In this document: positions 36,617 through 47,400 of the stretch, one piece after another
How positions within the stretch are numbered: position 1 is the first letter of the stretch
How the letters are laid out: every line of letters starts with the position of its first letter
Origin: a virus
Direction: 5' to 3' (one strand)
Virus record (IMG/VR): IMGVR_UViG_3300047550_006373
Location: 1 to 64,000 of that record
DNA: 64,000 nt
Made by a program: the position numbers and the translations under genes
The notes under the pieces: generated by a model
Databases searched by the model: none
What the model saw: the letters and a program-made list of their open reading frames with translations, nothing else
Told to the model about the DNA's origin: nothing

Positions 36617-39600
36617 ATGGCAATAAACAAAAAACCTAACGATGTGATCGTTTTTGTTTCAGAAAACGGCAGTATCAAAAGGACTGTTCTAACTACGGAT
36701 GTTCAGGTCGGTACGGCCGGATCTACGTCTGACCTTCAGATTACAGGTGATTTATTTCTTAGCACAAAATCTGTCAGCTTAAATCCCGGAGGATCCTACA
36801 ATATTGGTAAAGCTTCTACGTTGCTTGATGTTACAATCAAGAGTGGTAGCGGAAATGTGACAATCTACCTACCGGCTCAGTCGAGAGACGGTGTACTCTA
36901 CTACATAAAAGATTCTTCAGGTAAAGCATCTACAAATAACATTATCATAAAAGCTGCTGGCTCTGATCTAATAGATGGCACAAATTCAAAGACGTTAGCA
37001 AGCAATTATGACTGTGCAGCTCTCGCAAGAGTCGGAGGAAAATGGATAACTCTTAGCGAGCAAACAGGCGGCGGCGGCGGAGCAACTGGTCCTACTGGTC
37101 CTACTGGTCCTACGGGCGCAACAGGAGCAACAGGCTCCTCCGGAAGTCCAGGCGCTGCAGGGCCAACCGGTGCAACTGGTCCTACTGGTCCTACGGGCGC
37201 AACAGGAGCTACTGGTGCCACTGGAGCCACAGGTGCTACAGGAAGTACTGGTCCCGTAGGCGGATCAGACACGCAGGTTGTTTTTAACGACGGAGGTGTG
37301 GCTGCAGGATCTTCTGGGCTTACCTATAACAAGTCAACTCAGTCACTCACGGGAACCTACGTTGTTGCATCTACAGGATTTTCAGGATCTCTAACGCGTC
37401 TCACAGATGGAACTTCATACCTTGTTGCCGGCAACGGCATCGGAATAGTCTCCGGAGCAAACGGCTCAGTTACAATATCGAACACCGCACCCCGATTTTA
37501 TCAGTGGAGTGAACTTTCACCATCTCCTTCACTAAACACGACAGCGTCCATCTCAATAGCAGGTGCGCTAGGTTCTTCTTACAGTGTTACGAATGTCGGA
37601 TCTGATGTTTTCTTCTTTGTAAGTGGCTCTATAACAGGATCTGGTTCCAATGCAAAGAAATCTGTCTTCGGAGGAGATGTTTCTGTCAGTGGCTCTCTTG
37701 AGATGTTTGGAGATGTACTAGAGGTCAGTGGTACGATCGTCGCGACAGAAGGAATTAGCGGTTCTCTCACAAGACTTTCAGATGGAACTTCCTATCTCAT
37801 AGCCGGAAATAATATTGGAATATCTTCAGCATCTAACGGTTCTGTCACAATAAGCACGACTGCAACGGCAAATCAAGACTTCTTCTTCAGCACAACGCCT
37901 GGGTCTATTTACACTACGGGCTCTGCTGCATTTATAGGAAATCAAGTCGGAGTAGATTCTCCTTATGATATAGGCGCCCACGTAAACTTCTACGTTTCAG
38001 GAACGAGAACTTCCACGGGCGCTGATGATCCATCAATAGTTTTCAGAGGGGACACATTTATATCAGGCGCATTCGGTGTGTCTGACTACATTCAGATGAA
38101 ACCCGTTGGATCACTTAGAATACCAACAAACACCACTGCGTCCTACATCTATACGTCAGGCTCCACCAACGACATATACTTCACACAATACCAGCCTGGA
38201 ACGGGATACACAAACACGACTCGTCTCAGGTGGATCGAAGGAGGATTATCAACGGGTCTCCTCAACGGAGGTGTCCTATCGACAACTGTTGGGTCTACGA
38301 ACTTCAATATCACTGCCGGCTCCGGCATTATTCTAACTTACAATGCCTCTACTGTTTCTGATCCCTATCCGACTATCAGATACATCACGTGGCCGGCTAG
38401 CTCTTCAATATCCCTTACATACAGCGGATCTGCACAGATCACGTACGTTGGAATCAATTCTTCTGGGGGTGTTATTCAGCAGACTACGCCTTTCTCCGGC
38501 AACGATTTTGCTGACAGAATAGCCATCGGAAGAGTACTACATCAGACAGGTAGCGTTACGAATGGAACGATTACTGCTCCTGCTGTTGCCTATGCAAATA
38601 GTTTTACAAATGAACAATTCAATAGAGCGTTTGGACCTCTCAAAGTGTCAGGCCACGTGTTGTCCAACAGCGGCTCTAACTTATCAATTGCAAAGACGGC
38701 AGGAGTTTCTTACGTCATAGGAAGAAATTACACTTCCAATCCCGACTCTCCCAACTTAGTACTTCCGACAACGGACCCAGCGCCCACGACGTGCAAGATA
38801 TTCAGAGAATATCTGAGTGGTTCAACTTCAGTTATAGACACAGGCGTAGGAACTGCCGGATATGCTGTAATAGATCCAACAAAATACAACAACAACGGAA
38901 CTCTGGCTGCAGTTGCTGCAGGTCAATTTACGATTCAACGCGTCTTTTGGTACCCAAATTCTGTAAACAAGGCGCTTTACGTCTATTACGGAAATAGCAC
39001 GTATGCAACTCTTGACCTTGCAGAAGCAGGACTCGCGACAGAGATATTCACAGAAGGAGACAACACTTTAGAAGCAGCTGTGTATGTCGGTGCAGTCCTT
39101 GTAAAAGGAAATGCAACTGATTTATCAAATACATCACAAGCTCGATTCGTTCAAGGCGGTCTTTTTAGAGGTTCCGGAATAGGAGGCGGCGGCGCAGGAA
39201 TTGGAGCAACTGTTCCTGGTGGTCTCGACACATACGTCCAGTTCAACGACGGCGGCTCAACATTTGGCGGCGACCCAGGTCTAACGTTTGACAAGATCAA
39301 TCACATACTACGTGTTGGAGACGGAATCACTTCCGCTAAGATCATCACTGCAGGCTCAAACTTTGATCTCATCAATACCTCAGCAACGACAGTAAACTTT
39401 GCAGGTGCGGCGACTGCCATTAACATGGGTACGTCTACCGGAACAAACGTCATCTCCGGAACGATAAAAGCACCACAAGGATTTAGCGGCTCTCTCACGA
39501 GACTCACAGATGGCTCTCAGTACATTATAGCGGGAGACAACGTTACAATTGTCACAGGTTCAAATGGGTCCATAGCGATAAGTTCGAGCTCGCCCCCAGG

Positions 39601-42600
39601 AACAGTTTCTGGTACTGGAACAATAAATTACATACCAGTTTGGACGGGTGCAAATACAATTTCAGACTCAAGCGTCATCTATAACGCAGGCAACAGCGTC
39701 GGAATCGGAACGACAGAGACGAATGGCAACACTCTTTCAGTCAATGGACTTACAGCAATCACAGGTTCAATCTTTCCGGGAATAAGTCTGACACACGACC
39801 TAGGATCTTTAGCAAAATCTTGGAGAGATCTGTATGCTCGCACAGGTTCGTTTTCAGGAGACTTAACTGTTTCAGGTGATCTAAGGGTGCTTGGAACGTC
39901 CTCAATTATTAACTCTGAGATAGTAAACATCAAGGATAATGCCATCCTCCTCAATGCAGGTCCTTCTCCGTTGTCTTTCGGCGGTGTATACGTTGCAGAT
40001 ACTACCGCAGGTACAACTGGATCGATCATATGGGATGCAGTCACAGACAGATGGAAGGCAGGTTACGTCGGAAACGAGATCAACCTTGTCACCACGGGAT
40101 CGACAGACAATCTCTACAATAAGACAATTACGATATCAGGCGCCTCTTTTAACACAATTTCTGGTGGGACGCAAGGTGGTGTCGGATACTTCAATACATC
40201 GGGCTATCTCTCTTCTTCTGCTGTAGGTACTTTGGGTCAAATACTTCAATCCGCGGGTACTTCTTCACCTACATGGATCGACTTTGGGTTACTCGTTAGC
40301 GGTAGCAGTGTCATCACGGGCAGCGGCACCGCAAACTACCACGCAAAGTTCACGAGTGGAAATGCCATAGCAAATAGTCTTGTATACGATGATGGCACCT
40401 CCGTCGGTGTGAACAACACGTCACCTTCGGCCACTCTTCACGTGGGCAACAACGATTCAGCAACTCTTTTGCTGAATGGAGCTTCAAAGCTTTTATTCAG
40501 AGATTCCGGAACTTACATACAGGAATTAAGCGGCCTGCAGCTGGAATCTGGTGTCGGAAGAGCCATAGCACTCAGAACATCAAACTCAGAGAGAGTGAGG
40601 ATCGATACAAGCGGAAATGTTGGAATCGGTACGAATACTTACGGTTCGAGGCTCTACGTTTCAGGATCTTCATCCTCGACGTCGCCTGTGGTAACGATCA
40701 GAGAAGGTGTAGCTGCGTCCACGACGGCAGTGGGCGTACTTGATGCACAGAGTTATACAGGAACTTCTCTTCTCTTTGTCAGCGGTAGTGGGTTCGTTGG
40801 TATCGGTACAAACACTCAAAACGGAACTTCTGCCGGAAGTATTCTGCACGTCTCAAGTAGTCTAACAGGCAACGCAAATTCTCAACTGATCATAGGTGCA
40901 CAGTTCTTCGGAACTTCTATAAACCTATACAGAGGATTCACACAGGTATTCCAGCTCGCAGATGGCACAGAGTCCATGAGAATAGCTTTCAACGGTAACG
41001 TTGGAATTGGAACGGCTTCTGGCATCAATAGCAAGCTGGTAGTAAATGGTTCTTTGTCTGTGACAGGGTCGATACTCCCAGGATCCGACAACTCCTATAC
41101 GCTAGGATCTTCTTCTGCAAGATGGTCCAATATGGTGGCTACTTCTATCAGCGGATCTCTCACGAGACTCAGTGACGGAACATCATATATTGTAGCAGGT
41201 AACAACGTAACAGTTGCGACAGGATCAAACGGGTCAGTAACAGTTTCTGCTCCGAATCTCGCTTCTTCTACGGCGGCTTTTGTTACAATAGGCAACGATT
41301 CTACGCTCACAAATGAGAGGGCGCTCGCCGCAGGAACGGGATTAAATCTTGTTGACGGCGGATCTAACAGTAGCGTTACACTGGGAATAAATGATTCCGT
41401 TGTAGCAACAATAAGCGGCTCCACATTTGCAGGTGCTGTCAAGTTCAATCAGGGTCTCAGCGGATCTTTAACTAAGTTAATTGATGGAACATCGTACTTA
41501 ATTGCAGGATCTAACGTGACAGTTGTCACAGGCTCAAACGGCGCTGTGACACTCTCTGCACCAAATCTTGCTCCGTCCACCTCGGCATTCGTCACAGTAG
41601 GAAACGATTCAAATCTTTCGAATGAGAGAGCTCTTACGTCCGGAACAGGCTTGATCCTCACGGACGGTGGTGCAAATAACAATGTGACTCTTGGAATAAG
41701 CGATTCTGTCGTTGCCACGATTAGTGGATCGACCTTCACGGGAGCAGTTAAGTTTAACGCTGGACTGAGCGGATCTCTCACCCAGCTCACGAATGGTACT
41801 TCGTACCTAGTTGCAGGCTCCAACGTCGCAATTACGACTGGATCGAACGGTCAGGTTACTATAGCGTCTTCGTCGCCTTCGGGAACAGTTACGGGAACGG
41901 GTACCACCAACTTCCTTACAAAGTGGACAGGAACTTCGACAATAGGGGATAGCGTTCTGTCGTCTGTTGGAAGCGAAGTGGGAGTCACAGGTTCTATACT
42001 GCCTGGAGTTGACAACACATATAATCTTGGGTCGTCTGCGAAGAGATGGAACAGCATCTATGCCTTCAACATCAGCGGTTCATTAACTGGCAGTAACGTC
42101 GTTTCAGGACAGGTTGTGGTGGCAGGAAATGGCGGCGTACTCAGCGGTTCCAACAACTTCTGGTGGGACAACTCAAATAGCAGAGTGGGAATAGGAACAA
42201 GTAGCCCTACTGCAAATCTAACAGTTTTTGGATCTTCGGCAAACACTAACGTCAGAATTGGTGAAGTATTTACAAACTATGTTGGAATCAACCTAAATGG
42301 CAGTACTTCTGTCAACGACTACAACATCTTGTCGAGAGCATCTGACCAAACTCTCTACATAAACAGACCTTCGGGAAATGCAATAAGGTTCAGAGAGTCC
42401 AATTCTGATCAAATTGTAATAGCTTCTGGTGGAAGTGTTGGAATTGGAACTGCAACAGCAACATCTGACAGACTTACGATCTATGCCCAAGGAAATCAAG
42501 CCAACCCAACTTCTGTTGACATAGCATCTTCGGACGGAACTACTTACGGAGATGCTAGACTTACGCTAAGCCAGCAGCTTGGTACAAGAGATTTAACGCT

Positions 42601-44386
42601 TCTTGTTGCAGGAACAGATTCTAGGACAGACGGTCTAACAGCGAACGACACATACATTTACGGATCACAGCGCCTTGGTTTGTACAGTAAGGGCAATGGA
42701 TCAACAATGAACGTTGGGATCCACCTGGGAACAAATATAGGATCTAATTACGGTGGCATCTCATTCTTCACGGCAGCACAAAATGCAGCTGCAGCTACTA
42801 GAATGGTCGTAGACTCCTCAGGGAATGTGGGAATAGGAACTACGCAACCGAGCCTGCCGCTCGATGTAGCAGGCTATACAAGATCGTCTTCTGGGTTCCT
42901 ATCTCCGCTCACAAATTCGGGCTATGGATTCCATCCAGGTAGAAGCTCTTCAACAACAGGCGCAACAATTGGTGCTTCTTCGGGCGTGAGCAGCAATTAC
43001 AACGGCCTTTTTCTAGAGTCAAATGCTTTTACAGGATCACAGGCAAATACTTCTCTTCCGACGTGGAGAATTCTTCTCGGCGGCGGGGCCCTAGAATGGG
43101 GAACAGACGCTTTTTCAGTCGGCAGAGTTGCAGCTGGTGGCACATTCTCAACACCTTCAACTCTTTTCACGCTTAATAGCTCAGGTCACGCACTTCCTGG
43201 TACCGATGATGCACAGGATCTTGGATCATCGACAAAGAGATGGAGAAATCTCTATGCAACTTCGATATCTGGTTCAATAACCGGCAGCAATGTTTCTGCA
43301 GGTCAAGTCGTTGTAGCAGGTACGGGAGGCGTATTAAGTGGCTCAAACAACTTCTGGTGGAACAATACATCTAGAAGCGTAGGAATAGGAACTTCTTCTC
43401 CTGCCGGGTTGTTTGAGGTGTCGAGCAGCCTTTCAGGAAACAGGAATGCCAATCTAAGAATTGGAATTGATTTCTTGGGATTGATTTCTGTAAACACATA
43501 CAAGGCCAACACACAAATCTGGTATCACGCCGATGGTACGCAGAGGATGGCCATCGATGGAAACGGCAATGTCGGAATTGGAACACACACAATAAATACG
43601 GCCCGACTTCACGTGTCAGGAAGCGTTGATTCTCAAGCAACCTTCATAGCTCAGGCTCCGCAAGAACAAACGGGTGGAGTTGCCGTTCTTGAAGTGAACA
43701 AATCTTCTGGTGCGTCTTTGTTGTTCGTAAGCGGCAGCGGCAACGTCGGAATCGGAACTCGAACACCAGCGGAAAATCTTTCAATCCATAGATCAGGCGG
43801 ACAGGACAGGGTCGGTTTTGGCGTATCAAGCGCAGTTTCAACTATTTATCTCGGTTCCACCACGAGCACGGAAGCTTACAGGGCTATTGAGTTCGATCGA
43901 TCTGTAGGAAAGCTATTCTTCAAGTACGGAACGGTAGGATCGTCTCTCTCGACCTCTACGACCATAGATAGCTCAGGAAATGTCGGAATCGGAACGACAT
44001 CACCTGGATTTAGCCTCGAAGTCAACGGAACATTCGCAGCAACGACCAAGAGCTTCGTGATTGCTCACCCGACAAGACCTGGATGGAAACTTCGGTATGG
44101 ATCTCTTGAGGGACCTGAAAACGGAGTGTACGTCAGGGGAACGGGAGATTCAGAAACCATCGAGCTACCAGAATATTGGGAACCTCTCGTCGACGAAGCT
44201 TCTATCACGGTACAGATCACACCTGTAGGAAGATGGCAGTCTTTGTTCGTAGAGAGCGTTGAAAATAATCGAATTAAAATTGGAAGAGGATGGTTAATGA
44301 AGCTATTCGGAATTAAACCACAGTTCTTCTACACTGTCACTGCAAACAGAAAAGACGTCAAATTTGAAGCTGAGTATGTTGCTTAG
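36617..44386 (+). CDS. Giant tail fibre with collagen-like stretch and cyanophage-type C-terminal domain
   Basis: A 2589-residue fibre protein. Residues 1-150 are a head domain with a short beta-structure ([31 protein letters not shown]). Residues 155-214 are 20 Gly-X-Y triplets (mostly GPT and GAT), which should form a collagen-like triple helix. The bulk is a trimeric beta-rich shaft: about eleven VGIGT turns, each followed by a strand, alternating with [16 protein letters not shown] units and LGSSAKRW units. From about residue 2478 a compact domain begins ([58 protein letters not shown]), which I know from fibres of marine T4-like phages. I see no S74 self-cleaving peptidase. Confidence 0.88.
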   Translation: MAINKKPNDVIVFVSENGSIKRTVLTTDVQVGTAGSTSDLQITGDLFLSTKSVSLNPGGSYNIGKASTLLDVTIKSGSGNVTIYLPAQSRDGVLYYIKDSSGKASTNNIIIKAAGSDLIDGTNSKTLASNYDCAALARVGGKWITLSEQTGGGGGATGPTGPTGPTGATGATGSSGSPGAAGPTGATGPTGPTGATGATGATGATGATGSTGPVGGSDTQVVFNDGGVAAGSSGLTYNKSTQSLTGTYVVASTGFSGSLTRLTDGTSYLVAGNGIGIVSGANGSVTISNTAPRFYQWSELSPSPSLNTTASISIAGALGSSYSVTNVGSDVFFFVSGSITGSGSNAKKSVFGGDVSVSGSLEMFGDVLEVSGTIVATEGISGSLTRLSDGTSYLIAGNNIGISSASNGSVTISTTATANQDFFFSTTPGSIYTTGSAAFIGNQVGVDSPYDIGAHVNFYVSGTRTSTGADDPSIVFRGDTFISGAFGVSDYIQMKPVGSLRIPTNTTASYIYTSGSTNDIYFTQYQPGTGYTNTTRLRWIEGGLSTGLLNGGVLSTTVGSTNFNITAGSGIILTYNASTVSDPYPTIRYITWPASSSISLTYSGSAQITYVGINSSGGVIQQTTPFSGNDFADRIAIGRVLHQTGSVTNGTITAPAVAYANSFTNEQFNRAFGPLKVSGHVLSNSGSNLSIAKTAGVSYVIGRNYTSNPDSPNLVLPTTDPAPTTCKIFREYLSGSTSVIDTGVGTAGYAVIDPTKYNNNGTLAAVAAGQFTIQRVFWYPNSVNKALYVYYGNSTYATLDLAEAGLATEIFTEGDNTLEAAVYVGAVLVKGNATDLSNTSQARFVQGGLFRGSGIGGGGAGIGATVPGGLDTYVQFNDGGSTFGGDPGLTFDKINHILRVGDGITSAKIITAGSNFDLINTSATTVNFAGAATAINMGTSTGTNVISGTIKAPQGFSGSLTRLTDGSQYIIAGDNVTIVTGSNGSIAISSSSPPGTVSGTGTINYIPVWTGANTISDSSVIYNAGNSVGIGTTETNGNTLSVNGLTAITGSIFPGISLTHDLGSLAKSWRDLYARTGSFSGDLTVSGDLRVLGTSSIINSEIVNIKDNAILLNAGPSPLSFGGVYVADTTAGTTGSIIWDAVTDRWKAGYVGNEINLVTTGSTDNLYNKTITISGASFNTISGGTQGGVGYFNTSGYLSSSAVGTLGQILQSAGTSSPTWIDFGLLVSGSSVITGSGTANYHAKFTSGNAIANSLVYDDGTSVGVNNTSPSATLHVGNNDSATLLLNGASKLLFRDSGTYIQELSGLQLESGVGRAIALRTSNSERVRIDTSGNVGIGTNTYGSRLYVSGSSSSTSPVVTIREGVAASTTAVGVLDAQSYTGTSLLFVSGSGFVGIGTNTQNGTSAGSILHVSSSLTGNANSQLIIGAQFFGTSINLYRGFTQVFQLADGTESMRIAFNGNVGIGTASGINSKLVVNGSLSVTGSILPGSDNSYTLGSSSARWSNMVATSISGSLTRLSDGTSYIVAGNNVTVATGSNGSVTVSAPNLASSTAAFVTIGNDSTLTNERALAAGTGLNLVDGGSNSSVTLGINDSVVATISGSTFAGAVKFNQGLSGSLTKLIDGTSYLIAGSNVTVVTGSNGAVTLSAPNLAPSTSAFVTVGNDSNLSNERALTSGTGLILTDGGANNNVTLGISDSVVATISGSTFTGAVKFNAGLSGSLTQLTNGTSYLVAGSNVAITTGSNGQVTIASSSPSGTVTGTGTTNFLTKWTGTSTIGDSVLSSVGSEVGVTGSILPGVDNTYNLGSSAKRWNSIYAFNISGSLTGSNVVSGQVVVAGNGGVLSGSNNFWWDNSNSRVGIGTSSPTANLTVFGSSANTNVRIGEVFTNYVGINLNGSTSVNDYNILSRASDQTLYINRPSGNAIRFRESNSDQIVIASGGSVGIGTATATSDRLTIYAQGNQANPTSVDIASSDGTTYGDARLTLSQQLGTRDLTLLVAGTDSRTDGLTANDTYIYGSQRLGLYSKGNGSTMNVGIHLGTNIGSNYGGISFFTAAQNAAAATRMVVDSSGNVGIGTTQPSLPLDVAGYTRSSSGFLSPLTNSGYGFHPGRSSSTTGATIGASSGVSSNYNGLFLESNAFTGSQANTSLPTWRILLGGGALEWGTDAFSVGRVAAGGTFSTPSTLFTLNSSGHALPGTDDAQDLGSSTKRWRNLYATSISGSITGSNVSAGQVVVAGTGGVLSGSNNFWWNNTSRSVGIGTSSPAGLFEVSSSLSGNRNANLRIGIDFLGLISVNTYKANTQIWYHADGTQRMAIDGNGNVGIGTHTINTARLHVSGSVDSQATFIAQAPQEQTGGVAVLEVNKSSGASLLFVSGSGNVGIGTRTPAENLSIHRSGGQDRVGFGVSSAVSTIYLGSTTSTEAYRAIEFDRSVGKLFFKYGTVGSSLSTSTTIDSSGNVGIGTTSPGFSLEVNGTFAATTKSFVIAHPTRPGWKLRYGSLEGPENGVYVRGTGDSETIELPEYWEPLVDEASITVQITPVGRWQSLFVESVENNRIKIGRGWLMKLFGIKPQFFYTVTANRKDVKFEAEYVA
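37079..37258 (+). repeat. Collagen-like Gly-X-Y coding repeat
   Basis: Twenty triplets in a row, chiefly Gly-Pro-Thr and Gly-Ala-Thr, with one variant run (GSS GSP GAA). At DNA level the 9-base unit ggtcctact and related forms are repeated, so the stretch can change length by slippage. Such repeats form rod-like triple helices in phage fibres. Confidence 0.9.
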
Positions 44387-44435
44387 TGAAGTTTCTTACT
44401 TCCAAGAGGCTTAACTTGGTCGAAGCTTGATCTCT

Positions 44436-44445
44436 TGCTGATAAT
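44436..44445 (+). promoter_or_regulatory. Possible promoter core ahead of fibre gene
   Basis: TGCTGATAAT lies 11 bases ahead of the ATG of the second fibre gene, in a 70-base gap, with TTGGTC at 44416-44421 at 18 bases from GATAAT. It matches the TGCTTATAAT at 11664. Upstream in the same gap a 5-base hairpin (CCAAG/CTTGG, 44402-44419) is too weak to call a terminator. Confidence 0.4.
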
Positions 44446-44456
44446 TAGAGACCGAA

Positions 44457-47400
44457 ATGCCGCGCGACATATTAATAGATCCTCAAAGAACAGGATCGGG
44501 AAATCCTAACATTCAGTTCAGCGGATCTGCGGGCAACCCGTTGAGACTTGAAGTGCTCAGTGAAGGATCTGTTCAATTCACTGGTGTGTCAGGATCTTTA
44601 TTCAAGATATCAGATTTCCCAGTCGCCGGTGGCGGTCTAAACTCTCTTTTTCTCAGTGGAACAACTGCGATTACAGGATCATTCTTGCCTGGTGTCACAG
44701 ATCTTTATGATCTCGGATCTAGCACAAAACGTTGGGCAAACATATTTGCAACAAGTATTAGCGGTTCCTTGACAGGAAGCAATGTCCTCGCAGGGCAGGT
44801 CGTAGTAGCAGGCACAGGCGGAGTGCTCAGTGGGTCCAACGTCTTTTGGTGGGACAATACGAACAAAAGAGTAGGAATAGGTACGAGTTCAGGACTCACA
44901 ACTCTTCTCTATTTGACGGGTTCCAGCTCTGACGGCATCACAATAAGAACAGACACAGCACCCAGAGTCTCATACCAGAGAAGCAGCGACGGACAAGGCT
45001 GGAGTGCTGGGTATGACATAGTCAACAATGGATTTGTAATTTCCCAGAGTCCAACTTCTCTTACGACGACGCAAAGACTCTTTATTAATAGTGGAGGCTA
45101 TGTAGGTGTTGGAACCGTTACACCTCTTGCTCGTTTTTATATAACGGGCTCCTCTACAGCTTCGGACACAACATTCCTTGTTCGAGAAGGTGTGACATCT
45201 CCCGTAGGAAGCGCAAATATTTTAAATGTACAGAACTCATCTGGCACTTCCATTCTCATGGTTAGTGGAAGCGGTAAAGTTGGAATCGGTGCGGCACCTG
45301 CATATTCTTCCCCGCTCTATGTTTTTGGAAATAATAGCTTCCCGCAGATTACGGCAGCAGGTTCTTCTGGAATATCTCCGAATGGAACCTCGGGCTACAA
45401 TCTAAAAATAGATTCAACAGATCTGTGGCAGCTAATAACTGATAACAACGCTTCTAACTTTTTCTTTTTACAATACAATAACACTTCGCTGGGAAGGTAT
45501 TTGTCTGTTTCAACTACGGGAAATGTTGGTATTGGAACGACAATTCCCAATAGTAATTCAGGATACACTACTCTTACTCTGGCAAGTTCTACTACGGGCG
45601 GAAGAACCGACTATAACCAGTCCTCTACTGCCGTAGGAAGCATCTATAATGATTCAAGTGCGCTGTATGTACAAGGAAATGCAAGCAAAATATTAGTTCT
45701 TGGAACTAATGCTTCGGAAAAAGTAAGAATCGATACATCGGGAAACGTTGGTATTGGAACAGCAACACCTGCTGCTCTCCTTACAGTCAGCGGAACCATC
45801 GTCACGAAGTACAGCACAGGTCTCGAATCTTACATAGCTGCAGGAACTTACTCAGCAGGGGCAGCTGGTTTTTATCCCATCTATAACACTCAATCTGCGA
45901 CTGGCGGTCTCTTCGGAGCAAATGACACTGTCATCAAATACGCCGCGGCAGGAAACAATTTTGTTCTTCTTCACGGCACGACTGTCGTGATGACAGCAAA
46001 TTCAAGCGAAAGCGTTGGAATTGGATCAACAACATCTATCTCTGCAAGATTCCAAGTAAGCGGATCTTCCACTTCTTCCACACCCACTATGATCGTTCGT
46101 GAAGGCGTTGTATCTCCAACGGCGGGAGTCGGAGTCTTTGACGTTCAAAACTCTGCCGGAACATCGATACTTTTCGTAACAGGATCACAGAGAGTCGGCA
46201 TTGGTACTACGGCTCCGCAGGCCGCTTTCCACGTTGTCAATGGATCCGTGCCAAACGCTGCGAACCTCTATGTCGGATACGTGGGATCCAACAACTACTA
46301 CGATGCCAACCAGCACTATTACAGGGATGGCAGCGGCAACACGAGACTCACCATCTCTTCAGGTGGAAATGTTGCTCCCGGCAGTGACAACACACAAGAC
46401 CTGGGATCCACAGCGCTTCGTTGGAGAAATGTATACGCCACGTCTGTGTCCGGTTCCCTCACCGGAAGCAACGTCCTTGCAGGTCAGGTCGTTGTCGCCG
46501 GAACAGGCGGAGTCCTCAGTGGAACTAATAATTTTACCTATGATAATTCAACAGGTAACTTGACAATTAGCGGATCTCTCCGATCTGTTTATTCAGTCGG
46601 AGATGAAGGTGGAGAGATATTCTTTGCCAAGCCGCAGACAAACACGTCGATCAACACAGGCGTCACGATCGACATGTATCAAAACAAGATAAGAATATTT
46701 GAGACGGGCGGAACAAACCGCGGCGGCTACTTTGACATTACGTCTCTCGGAGCCGCGGCGTCTACGAATCTTGCTGGCAGCGGCGGGGCGACTTCTACAA
46801 ACTATTGGTTTGAGTCTGCTATCAACACGATCTATTCGACAGGAAGTGTTGGCGTTGGAACAAACAGCTACGCTGCAAGATTCTTCGTGTCGGGATCGAG
46901 TACCGCTTCTACGCCTACAATGATAGTTCGTGAAGGTGTCTCCTCTCCCACAAGTGGCGTCGGAATATTAAACGTTCAGAACTCTGCGGGAACTTCAATT
47001 CTTTTCGTGAGCGGCAGCGGAAATGTTGGTATTGGCACGGCGACCCCCGGCGCGAAACTTCACGTTATTGGTAGTACCAACGTTTCAGCAATTTTCTCTA
47101 CTACCAATGCTACGCAATCTTATATTCAGTTAGCCTACAACACAGGCACAACGTTTGGTTATGTAGGAAATGGAACAAGTCTCGTCACGGGAGCGGGAAA
47201 TACAGACCTTGCTTTGAGGTCTGAGACTGGCGGCAACATACTGTTTGCTTCTGGTGGTTCGACTGAGAGGGTCAGAATAGACACCAGTGGCAACGTCGGC
47301 ATCGGAACGTCTTCTTACACCGGACGCCTCTACATCTCAGGATCATCAACGGCTTCGACTCCCACAATGGTAGTCCGCGAAGGCGTGGTCTCACCGACAG

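Noticed and set aside
37079-37258. Short regular DNA repeats that look like a CRISPR array at first glance
   Set aside because: They are in frame, 9 bases long and code for Gly-X-Y; there are no unique spacers.
39679-42057. Long minus-strand open frames inside the first fibre gene
   Set aside because: They mirror the repeats of the fibre gene in another frame, have Val/Pro-rich composition and no Shine-Dalgarno.
44402-44419. Hairpin CCAAG/CTTGG after the first fibre gene as terminator
   Set aside because: The stem has only five pairs and no T-run follows.
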